From Rhynchopus sp. YZ270_cl-10 (Eukaryota; Euglenozoa; Diplonemea; Diplonemida; Diplonemidae), in contig OZ037834.1 in NCBI GenBank assembly GCA_964035575.1, forward strand, positions 124,001-188,000: a stretch of DNA of 64,000 nt, in the 5' to 3' direction. The position numbers and the translations under genes are program-made. Under the pieces are notes generated by a model, which worked only from the letters and a program-made list of their open reading frames with translations, was not told where the DNA came from and did no database searches. This document shows, piece by piece, positions 44,480-53,192 of this stretch; the stretch's first letter is position 1, and each line of letters opens with the position of its first letter.

Positions 44480-44830
44480 GTAAGGTATAGTATTGAAATC
44501 AATGCTGTCGGTTGCTCTGACGACGACGATGAGTGGGAACCTGTGGACGACTACGAGCTGACGCGGACCCCGACTCTGCAGCCATCGAGCAGATGGTCAT
44601 CGAGCCTGCCAAGCCTACGTCCAACACCGCTGTCGAGCAGCTGGTGGACGAAGAGGAGTGTGAAGACAACAGCCCAACGTTTCAGGTGCAGGCGTCCCAG
44701 TGGTTCTGGCAGCATACGAGGAGCGTTTTCGCATACCTGCAGAAGAGCAGAGTGATGGGCGTGTTGTGGATTATTTCTACAGGGTGGAGTTCCGGGAGCG
44801 TGGGCCCCCCATATCCAAAGCAGACCCCGT
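44480..44830 (+). pseudogene. Coding-like tail after the cyclase, in several frames
   Basis: Three protein-like pieces lie in different plus frames: IEINAVGCSDDDDEWEPVDD (about 44490-44560), AAIEQMVIEPAKPTSNTAVE (about 44578-44640, running on to about 44690), and VPVVLAAYEERFRIPAEEQS (from 44694, running on to about 44800). The acidic DDDDEW motif resembles the C-terminal tail seen after double cyclase domains in protists. Together with the frame change upstream this suggests either a decayed 3' end of the cyclase gene or base-level sequence errors. No further gene is seen to 45637. Confidence 0.4.
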
Positions 44831-45537
44831 TTTTTTTCTTTTCCAATAACAATTCCTTGTTTTCATTGATGGACGGAACGCCGGCTGACGAGTGGTTGTG
44901 TACTACCCCCATGCACGGCTCAGGCGCATCTTAGTATGCCTTGTTTATGATTATTTTATGTGATTGAAGGACTGTCGCAACTTGGATCTGATGAGCAGCA
45001 AGGAGTGCGCAGTTGTCTTTTACAAGACGTAACTCTCTCGTTGTGTTGTCTTCTCTGTTTTGTGATAGGTGGTGTGTTTCTTGTTGAGGTTCGCACAAGG
45101 ACACATACTCATCATGTCACGCTACCCCTTATTGAACGAGCTAAGCCACCCTACTTATTCTTTATTTTTTGGGGCCACAAAGCGATGCTGCCCCAGGCCT
45201 CACAGATACATCGTGCCTAATGTGAGCGAGCCCCCTGAGGAAGACCCGTGGAAAAAGGGCACTTTACAGTGTTCCCCATCCGAAGCTTATCTTGCAAATG
45301 AAGTCCTGCTGAAATGGAGAAAATAAATGCACAATTGACTTTCACTTTCTTCCCTCCCCTGTCACCCAGCAGAGGTGTTAGCTGATGCATTATCATTTCC
45401 GCAGCAATCCCACGTCTTTTCCAAGATGTGTTGTGATTACACATGCGTTCTGTTCGTTTTGTAGTTGTAGATGTGTACGTTAGATAGGCGACTGCTATAA
45501 AGTACTATTAGTCCATAGTCAAAAGTTTTTCCATTAT

Positions 45538-45612
45538 ACACTCACCCCCTCCTCCTCCCCCTTCTCCTCTCTTTCCCCTCTCCTTTCCCATTTCCACTCT
45601 AAAAAAAATCAG
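45538..45612 (+). promoter_or_regulatory. Pyrimidine tract with AG before the OSCP gene
   Basis: Roughly 60 nt of C/T (CTCCTCCTCCCCCTTCTCC and onward), then AAAAAAAATCAG, 26 nt before the ATG. It has the form of a 3' splice acceptor and is one of the clearest examples in the window. Confidence 0.55.
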
Positions 45613-45637
45613 AAAAAAGAAAAAAAAAGAAATTAAA

Positions 45638-46447
45638 ATGATGCGCAAAGCAGTGTCCACAATGTGCGCCACCAAGGGTGCACGCTTCAACTCCGCCCCT
45701 GCCTGGGTGAAGCCCGACCACGTCGCCATCTTCAAGTCCGACTTCGCTGCGGAGACCTACCCCGAGCGTGTGTTCGGAGGCGACCACCTGCTCTTCAGCA
45801 AGCTGATGTACAAGCTTGCGACCAAGGAGAACAAGGGGGAGGCGTACATCAAGACGCTCACGGCACTGCTCCTGAAGGAGAGAACCGGCAAGCTGGGGGC
45901 ACACTGGAGGACCGAGGCGAACGTTGCGACCGACAAGGAGTTCGCTGACCTCGACGACGGAGTCCGCTTTGTGCTCCGCTGGATGCAGAGCGCCAGCTCG
46001 ATGGACAAGCTTGAGGAGGTCGCACACATCTTCCAGGTCTACGTGAAGTCTGCACAGAAGACCATTGTTGTCCCGGTCACCCTCTCGGGCCTCCCTGAAT
46101 CCAACAAGACCCAGGCTGAGGCCGCACGCAAGGCCGCTGCCGCGACCGTCGCCGCACGTCTCCCCGAAAAGAAGGACTGGAAGCTTGAGTTCGAATACCT
46201 GGTCGACCCCGGTATCCTTGACGGATGGAGACTCAACGTTGGATCCTTCGTGGTGGAGGACATGTCGGCATACCTTGACCGTCGTTCCAAGGCGGAGGGC
46301 GAATCCGCAGCAGCAGACTTCTCCCAGGGCCCGAAGGAGGCCTTCACCGTGACCGAGTGGAAGCACAACCCCGAGACAGAAGCGCTTGGCGAATGGGTCA
46401 ACGAGCTCTCCCAATACGACGCGGAGGAGGCTCGCAGTGGGTACTAG
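45638..46447 (+). CDS. Probable mitochondrial ATP synthase OSCP (delta-type) subunit
   Basis: 269 residues, no intron. The first 20 residues (MMRKAVSTMCATKGARFNSA) are basic and lack acidic residues, as in a mitochondrial import sequence. Residues about 30-140 are helical, ending in a VRFVLRWMQSAS segment and EEVAHIFQVYVKS, like the N-terminal bundle of OSCP. Then comes a strand (TIVVPVTLSGLP) and, after a variable helix, DPGILDGWRLNVGSFVVEDM, which fits the family pattern D-P-x-(I/L)-x-G-(G/W)-x-(V/L)-x-(V/I)-G. OSCP joins the peripheral stalk to the top of F1. The last 40 residues are an acidic extension not usual in the family. Strong codon bias (C-ending) fits a highly expressed gene. The assignment is by motif order only. 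Confidence 0.6.
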   Translation: MMRKAVSTMCATKGARFNSAPAWVKPDHVAIFKSDFAAETYPERVFGGDHLLFSKLMYKLATKENKGEAYIKTLTALLLKERTGKLGAHWRTEANVATDKEFADLDDGVRFVLRWMQSASSMDKLEEVAHIFQVYVKSAQKTIVVPVTLSGLPESNKTQAEAARKAAAATVAARLPEKKDWKLEFEYLVDPGILDGWRLNVGSFVVEDMSAYLDRRSKAEGESAAADFSQGPKEAFTVTEWKHNPETEALGEWVNELSQYDAEEARSGY

Positions 46448-47437
46448 ATATGGGAATTTTTTTTTTTTTTTTGGGGGAGGAAAGGAGGAGGAGGAGGAGG
46501 AGAAGGTGAAGAAGATGAAGAAAAAAGATGAAATATGAGAGGATTTGATCGCTTTTTTATCAAAAAAAAAAAGAAAAAATGTGAGAAGGTAGGTGTCTGT
46601 GTGGGGGAAGGATTGGGAGGGAGGGAGGGGGGTTAAAAAATTTTTTTTGTTTTGTCCTGAAGTGAGTCTTCAGGCAGGTGGAGAGGGGAAATTGGGGGGA
46701 AAAAGAGAGGGGGAAATTTCAAAAGAAAAAAAGGGGAACTACGTGGCGAACGCATTTTTTGGAGGAATGGGGATAAAGGGAAGTTAAATTTTTAAAAAAC
46801 GAAAGGAAAAAATGGAGATTAGTTTGGAGATGTACTCAGTATTTTTTTTTTTTTTTTGTTTTTTTTGTGCATTTCCATTTCTTTTTCATTTTTTTTTGTT
46901 TCTTTCTCCCCTCAGATCGTTCTTTCAATCATAGAAAAAAATGGAAAAAAAAACCACATTCATTTAGCGAAACATTATACAAGAGGAGTAAATCTGGGCA
47001 GAGGGATGTGATATGGGTAAAAAGTATGCAAGAGATGAATGAGGGGGCAGCAAGACTGAGAAAGATAACGGGGGGAAGAGACAGGGGGTTTGTGTGAGAT
47101 TCACACAAAAAAAGGAGGTGACTGCACGTTGTCAAATTTTTTCAAAAAAAAGGGGGGAAAAAATGCAAAACAAAACAAAAATAAAGTAAAGTGATACAAA
47201 GAAACTCCATACAAGCGATTTTTTTAAAAAAAGGATAAATATGCTTGAATTCTTAAGGCTTGGTACTTTGTTTTGAAAAGCGCGTCAAAAAAAAAAATAT
47301 GAACGTAGTTATCGATTTCCCCCCAACTTTCCCCCCCATCCCCCCCAAAAAAAAAATACAAAAACACAAAAAAAAGAGAAAAGTTGTCATTTTCGTTTTT
47401 CTCTTTTATAAAACACTCAAAACCACGTATTACCTTC
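46448..47437. other. Intergenic homopolymer-rich stretch
   Basis: Long runs of T, A and G-rich purine tracts (GGAGGAGGAGG type). No gene, RNA or repeat family was recognised. Confidence 0.5.
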
Positions 47438-47580
47438 CACATATGTGGCAGATGTAAAACCACGGAATGAATGTAGGACTGCATGGTTTGGGTGTCCACC
47501 TCCCCCCCCGGTACAGCCGGTCATACCAAAGGTACACTGTTCACGAGAGGGGCTTTGAATTTCAACTCTACTTTTTATTT
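47438..47580 (+). repeat. Dispersed repeat X, copy 3
   Basis: Includes GGACTGCATGGTTTGGGTGT, then GGTACAGCCGGTCAT and GGTACACTGTTCACGAGAGG. Its 3' end abuts, and contains, the target duplication of the Mutator-like element, so the element landed in or beside this repeat. Confidence 0.8.
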
Positions 47581-47581
47581 T

Positions 47582-49710
47582 GAGAAAAGTTCGATTTCGG
47601 CCTCGAAAATTACCGTGACACCGATTTGTCACGGTACTTTGTCACGGAATTTTTTTGAAAGATTCGATTTCGTGACAAAAAAAAATCGATTTCGTGACAA
47701 ACCAATTTTTTCATTGACACACAAAATTCGATTTCGTGACAAACCGATTTTTTCATTGACAAAAAAAATTCGATTTCGTGACAAATCCAAAAATTCAGTG
47801 ACAAAAAAATGTCAATGAAAAAATGGATTTTGTCAAGGAAACCGAACTTTTTGTCACGGAAAAAGTCGTGACAGGGCACTGGGTACTGGGTACACTGGAC
47901 ACAAGGATAAAAGTCGTGAAAGAGCAACCACAGCTCCACATGACAAACACAAAAGTGTCCAGTCACGTGGGGCATGCATGCACTGAGGAGATAATGATCC
48001 AACAATTTACAAGAAAGATTACTTAACCTACTGCTGGAAATTGCCAGGTCGTAGTAACACACAAAGTGTGCCTCCGTTCGGGAAGACCGGATATTCTAGA
48101 GACCAAAAAGGCCTCAAGAATATCTTCCGGTAGTCAAGGTATAACCGAATGAACGGCCCAAGACCCCCGTGGAGAAGTTAAATGTGTAATGCTATCAGGT
48201 AGAAACTGCGAACACTGTCTTACCCTCCTCAATGCATGGTGGAAGATGTCTTTACAACAAATATCCTGTACCCAGGTACCAGGTTCCCAGACCCACGTAG
48301 TACCACGTCGCAGTACTACGCAAAATTTACCACCAGACCCTGTCTTCGTGCACCTTAAGTACAACGCCGCAGACAGGCCAAACATGCGTTGGACTCAGGA
48401 GGAATGCCTGCTGTGCAGTGTATCAAACATGAGAACCAACTCCCAGAAACAAGGGGCGCCTTTTGGCGGGCGTTGTTGAGGGTGTTTGGGGTGCAAAGTT
48501 TTCCACAATTTTGATGCGCGGGTACAGAAGTGTTATCTTGTTCTTTCATCTCTAGGAATGTAAATGTCAATCGCGTTTAACTACCACTAGGGCTTGTTCA
48601 GTGAACCCACGAGGGGTCGAAGGGGGTTGGTTATCCCATATCTATCAAAGGTTGTGTCGACCAGGCGAATCCACTATGTTACGCTGTATGATGATAAATC
48701 CGAAGAAATAACAGTGCATAGCAACTGCAGGAAGTTTGTTAAAAAGAGTGCCTCACGCTACACAAACCACCACCCGCGATTGACTTAGATGTTATAACAA
48801 AGAGAATTCAGAACAAAACAACACCCTGCCCCATACACACTAAATTGTCATGCTTCAAGAACATGCCTGGGCCAAAATTACTATGACGAAAAGGCAACAA
48901 GACCACCCACAAGGAGTGTGAATTGTGCACTGGTTTTCTGGGGGAACAAACAATATTTTCTTGTGTCTAGTCCTCCGGAAGCAGAGGACAGACTTTCCGG
49001 AAGGTTTCCAAAGTCGAATTTCTTGCACTAGCTATGCTCCCTGGTTAATGGCTATAGCAGTGACTGACAAAGTGTTCCCACCCCCCTTTCCACCACCATA
49101 ATAACCGAACTCTCGTCGCATGCGCTGGTGGATTCGATCTGTTTTGGTGTGTGTAATGGAATGTATGGGTGAGGGTTGGGGTATTAGGTATAGAAACTTG
49201 CGCACCCATTAATTTTTTACCAAATGAAAATGAAATTTGCAATGAGTGTCTGCTGCATATCATTTAGTGGGGCTGGCCTCTGGCCAGAGGCGTGCAAGCC
49301 TGACCGTGTTCGCGATATACTAAGTCTCGCATAATCATAAAGTTATCATACCTTGTGTCTTCAGTCTCTGCCCTTCGGTTTCTAGACAGCTCAAGAATGG
49401 CCTCTTTTGTGTTTGTCAAGTGGCTGTCTGGTCACTTTTCAGTGACTGGCGGGTTGGCTGTCACGACTTTTTCCTTGACAAAATCCATTTTTTTTCTATG
49501 ACATTTTTTTGTCAATGAAAAAATGGATTTGTCACGAAATCGAATTTTTTTTTGTCAATGAAAAAAGTCATTTGTCACTAAATTGAATTTTGTGTGTCAA
49601 TGAAAAAATCAGCTTGTCACGAAATCGAATCTTTCAAAAAAATTCCGTGACAAAGTACCGTGACAAATCGGTGTCACGGGTATTTTCGAGGCCGAAATCG
49701 AACTTTTCTC
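47582..49710. mobile_element. Element III: Mutator-like element with 9-bp target duplication
   Basis: 2129 bp. Inverted ends of about 260-290 bp start GAGAAAAGTTCGATTTCGG (47582) and finish with the inverse at 49710. The ends are built from iterated TGTCACGAAATCGA and TTGTCAATGAAAAA words. Flanks carry the identical 9-mer TTTTATTTT at 47573-47581 and 49711-49719, although it is low in complexity. Long inverted ends with a 9-bp duplication are typical of Mutator-like DNA transposons. Inside is a reverse-complement copy of the core of elements I and II. No transposase was recognised; it looks non-autonomous. Confidence 0.65.
48255..49080 (-). repeat. Shared element core, copy C (diverged)
   Basis: On the minus strand it begins GTCAGTCACTGCTATAGCCA and keeps the order of blocks of copies A and B, with insertions. 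Near its end it holds one short CCTGGTACCTGGGTACAGG instead of a long array, apparently the unexpanded state. A Cys-rich frame (48355-48570, with NACLACLRRC) is open here but not in copies A and B, so coding status is doubtful. Confidence 0.7.
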
Positions 49711-49716
49711 TTTTAT

Positions 49717-49872
49717 TTTCAATAGCCTCTCCTACAATACTGTGTGTGTTTGCTGGAAGCGATCAATGAATCACAAGTTTATGCATTTTTTCCCCGCCCC
49801 ATTTTCAAGTAGGGAAGGAGGTCGGGTTGGGACTGCAGAATATTTTCAATAGCCTCTCCTACAATACTCTGC
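49717..49872 (+). repeat. Pair of short direct repeats
   Basis: TTTTCAATAGCCTCTCCTAC followed by AATACT occurs at 49717 and again at 49844, 127 bp apart. The cause is unknown; possibly a local duplication linked to element III. Confidence 0.6.
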
Positions 49873-50037
49873 CCTACTTATGGCACCCCCCCATCCACCC
49901 GTTGGGGGTTTCTCGTGGAGAGTCACTGTATCTCCCCGAGGGAGAGCCAAATGCTCACAACCCACCCCCTATAAACACATACACACCCCTTTTTTTGCAG
50001 AGGTTTTTTAAGGGGTTTTACAAAAAGTAGCAAAAAA

Positions 50038-51022
50038 ATGGCACCCAAGGGTAAGAGGACACCCAGCACAGCGCCTGCTGGCACCAAGCAGGCCCCTGCC
50101 CGCAAGCAGGTCAACAAGCCCAAGGCAGGAAGAGGATGCTTTGCGATTGTCTTCCTTTTGCTGATCCCGACCCTCATCGCTGTGGTATGAACGGAGCAGT
50201 GTGCATTTGATTTAAAATATGGTGAAAAAGGAGAGAAGTAGCCTACCTGATTTTTGACCCGAGTTTGGGTGGCATTTGCGGTATTTGAGCCAAAATCAGG
50301 TGGGTGGTATCGAACCTACCGGGCTACTCGGATAGGCGATTTTTTTTTCCCCCTCCCCCGCCTGAGTTTTAGTACGTTTCAACTGCTCTTCTTTTTTGTC
50401 AATATACAACAAAAACAACGACATTGATGTACAGCTCACTCTATTAGGTGCGCAAAGTGATTGTCAATAAAACACAACAGCAATAAAATTCACCACACAG
50501 GGTCTTGCATTCACCTCTGTGACCTGCACCAGAGGGGATGAGTACGCTGAGCAGCTTGGAGGATCTGAGGCTGCCGCACAGTGCAAGATCGTCCGCAGCA
50601 CGTCTGCGGCTGTCAGGCAGATGGTGGACGAGGCACAGGAGGCAGCGACGAAGGCTGTGGGCGAGGAGACCCTGGCGAAGGCAAAGACGCAGTACAACGC
50701 TGCTTACGATGCCGCAGCAGCCCCTCTGGATGAGGCGGCCGAGGCGGTGTACACCAAGCTCACCCTCCCCAAGGACGACCCGAACGCAGTGGCTGGACGC
50801 CGTTTCATCGCCTTCGGAGTAACCCTTCTCCTGATCCCGCTTATGTTCGTCTTCCTGCCCTTCTTCCACGTGATCCTCCTCATCGCGCTGTACTTCGCAG
50901 TGTACCCCAATGCCGCTATTGAGTGGGTCTGGTACATCCAAAAAGACCTGGTGGTGATGGAGCCCATCATCACCCGTGTGCTTCAGTCCTTTAAGTCCAT
51001 TGGTATCGACTTTGGGATCTGA
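50038..51022 (+). CDS. Two-exon membrane protein of unknown function
   Basis: Exons 50038-50184 and 50501-51022 (222 residues). Donor GTG|GTATGAAC, acceptor CACCACACAG, phase 0. Residues 1-33 form a basic Lys/Pro/Ala tail; 34-50 a membrane helix (CFAIVFLLLIPTLIAV); about 55-155 a soluble helical region rich in Ala, Glu and Lys with two Cys; about 160-205 two hydrophobic helices (FIAFGVTLLLIPLMFVF and FHVILLIALYFAVY); the tail is amphipathic. The Ala-rich loop and biased codons suggest an abundant membrane protein, perhaps of mitochondria or the ER. I do not recognise the family. A TTTTTTTGCAG acceptor-like signal lies 38 nt before the ATG. Confidence 0.72.
50237..50328. mobile_element. Short inverted-repeat insert within the intron
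   Basis: About 92 bp with inverted ends AGTAGCCTACCTGATTTT and AAAATCAGGT ... GGGCTACT. A GGTTCGATACC word on the minus strand resembles a tRNA B box, but no cloverleaf forms. It looks like a MITE in the intron of the membrane-protein gene. Confidence 0.5.
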
Positions 51023-51598
51023 TTATTTTTTTTGGGGATTTAGAAAAAAAAGGATAAAAGGTTAGAATGATATCTTGCTAGTGCTTTGAGATTTGAAGGA
51101 GGGAAAAAAGAAATGAAAAAAAGAAAAGAAAAAGAAAAAAAAAATACAAAGAGTAGAATGGTTCATTGAGAGGAAAAATACAGTATGTGACCATAAAAGA
51201 AAAGTTTTCAAAAGAAGGAAAAAAAAGGAAATAAACGTATTTTTTTTTGGGGATTGTATAGCAATTTTGGGGTGAAGGGGAGGGGAGAAGGGTAGGGGGG
51301 GAAAGCTGAAGAGAGGAAAAAAAACAAATAGCTGTATGCTTGATTAAGCTCCTCCCCCTCTGAAGAAAAAAGAAGTGAAAAAAGGGAAAATATTTTTGCA
51401 AAAAAAAGTACTCTTGCCACGGGGGGTGAGTGGTTTTTATTTTTTATTTTTTTAATTTTTTTTGTTCGAATGGGTTTTGTTCACCGATACTTTCGGGATA
51501 GTCCGTAACATTCAGTCGACTTACCCAAAAAAAAAAAACCTTCTAAAAAAATTACTCTTATCTTTTCCCCCCCCTTGAGATAGAAACAAAAAAGTATA
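51023..51598. other. Intergenic stretch, homopolymer-rich
   Basis: A-, T- and G-rich runs only. No gene or repeat copy recognised. Confidence 0.5.
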
Positions 51599-51868
51599 GT
51601 GGAGCACACTCTAGGCATAGTGTGCAGACGAACAAAATGTTCGTCGATGTTCGTCCTGGGGGGGAAAAAAAAGATGGTTCGTCGATGTTAGTCGATGTTC
51701 GTCGATGTTCGTCGATGTTCGTCGTGGGTTGCCCTTGTGGCAAGGACCTGTTCGTCGATGTTCGTCGACGAACATCGACGAACATCGACGAACAAAACCG
51801 ACGAACCAAAAATGTTCGTCTGCACACTATGTCTAGGGTGGCTACACTAATGCAACCAAGTTTTCAAA
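51599..51868 (+). repeat. Dispersed repeat Y, copy 2, interrupted
   Basis: Y sequence GTGGAGCACACTCTAGG stops at 51615 and resumes at 51832 with TCTAGGGTGGCTACACTAAT. The uninterrupted order is seen in the copy at 60868-60912. The gap is filled by a foldback element. Confidence 0.85.
51616..51831. mobile_element. Foldback element with GTTCGTCGAT iterations and 6-bp target duplication
   Basis: 216 bp with inverted ends CATAGTGTGCAGACGAACA and its inverse. The interior is mostly the 10-mer GTTCGTCGAT and its inverse, repeated several times. It is bounded by TCTAGG on both sides (51610-51615 and 51832-51837), and the empty site (ACACTCTAGGGTGGC) exists in the other Y copies. This is the cleanest insertion in the window. 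No coding capacity. Confidence 0.85.
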
Positions 51869-51960
51869 AAAAATAACAAAAAACCGCAACCATACTGTAA
51901 GGTGACTAAAGCGACACAGGACTATCATGTATATCATTGGTAGCCCTTTCAGGACCCCTT

Positions 51961-52065
51961 TGGTGTAGCTGAATGGGGGGGAGGGTGCAAAAAGTGCGCA
52001 GAAGTGCGCAAAAAAAAAAAAAATGTGCGCAATAAGTGCGAATCACCCCTCCTTCAGTTACGCCA
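51961..52065. mobile_element. Short inverted-repeat element T, copy 2
   Basis: Ends TGGTGTAGCTGAATGG and TTCAGTTACGCCA are degenerate versions of the 16253-16317 ends; the middle has the same GTGCGCAGAAGTGCGC content. Confidence 0.6.
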
Positions 52066-52302
52066 TTTTTTTTAATTTTAATTTTTATATTTACAGCCTA
52101 CAAAAAAGAGTTATTTTACCATACCGCTTAGTTACCCTTCCTCATACGCGACAGTGAAATAAATGAGTTGACTTTGTGGGTTTTCACTGTTGTGTTACAG
52201 CGATGAAAACCACAAAGGGGGAAAAGAAAAAAACTACGACTCAAGTCATTTCCTTCACCGTCGTGTACTACCCCATGTTTTCTCTGCCTTTTTTCCCCTC
52301 AA

Positions 52303-52355
52303 GACCAAAGGATACATTGCCAGGAGAGGGCTTTGTATTTCAAGTCAAATTTTTT
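52303..52355 (+). repeat. Dispersed repeat X, copy 4 (partial)
   Basis: ACCAAAGGATACATTGCCAG followed by GAGAGGGCTTTGTATTTC and AAGTCAAA. Only the 3' half of the repeat is recognisable. Confidence 0.6.
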
Positions 52356-52918
52356 TTTTGTCTGTGATGATGTGATCTGCAACAGACACATCATTGCAAA
52401 ATTTTTTGTGTGTTTTTTTTTGTTTGGTTTGTTTCCTTGTGGTTTTATTCTAAAGACTTTTTTTTTTGACTGATAGGGGACACCTTGATGAATCCTCTCA
52501 AAATGCTTTCAGTTTCTTCGAACTGAAAGACAATGACTTTAATTTTTTTTCCCCACCAAAATAAATGTTTGATGAAAAGCACAATACAACCTGTTGTAAT
52601 ACCTTTTGCAATAAGGGAAAAAAAAAGATTTGGTCTTTTGTTTTTCCCTTTCTTTTCCCCCCCATCACATTCCCACCTTTCAGCGTGGAAACAGCGAGAA
52701 ATGGTAGTGGTGGGTAATATATATCACTCAAGAGGACAACACTCAGGATGTTCGTGGCTGGAGTTTCAGTGTTATTATAGTACTGTTTCAAACACAACAA
52801 AAAAAAGTTTAAAACCTGAAGGACCCCAAGAAAACAAAACAAAACAACAAAACACAAAACAACAGAGAACCCACCAACACAGCACTACCTCCTCCCTATT
52901 TTTTTTTCTTCTTTCATT

Positions 52919-53043
52919 TTGTCACCTCATGAAGGAGGAAATATAAAACAAAGCATTTTGAACACACTTTTTGCGGTTCTGAGGGACGAACCACACTGCA
53001 GAGCCCACGCCTCACCAAACAGATCGAGATGCGTTTCACCACC
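52919..53043 (+). repeat. Dispersed repeat W, copy 1
   Basis: Begins TTGTCACCTCATGAAGGAGG and includes GAGGGACGAACCACACTGCA and a GCGTTTCACCAC end. It matches 59268-59402 in the same orientation. It lies directly upstream of the TrpDC leader. Confidence 0.7.
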
Positions 53044-53192
53044 CCCCTTTTTTTTTTTTTGAAATTTGTTTTTGGTTTGAAACCTCTCTCTCTCTCTCTC
53101 CACCCCCCTTTCCACAATCACCACACACAGCACCCTCCCCTCCCTTCCCCTCACCCCTCACCCTACCGCCCACCCCCCTTTCATCTGCATCC

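Noticed and set aside
48355-48570. Cys-rich minus-strand frame in core C as a zinc-finger gene
   Set aside because: The frame is not kept in core copies A and B, and no acceptor or family match is visible.
50237-50328. tRNA-like B box (GGTTCGATACC on the minus strand)
   Set aside because: No acceptor, D or anticodon stems can be drawn; the segment is better explained by its inverted ends as a MITE in an intron.
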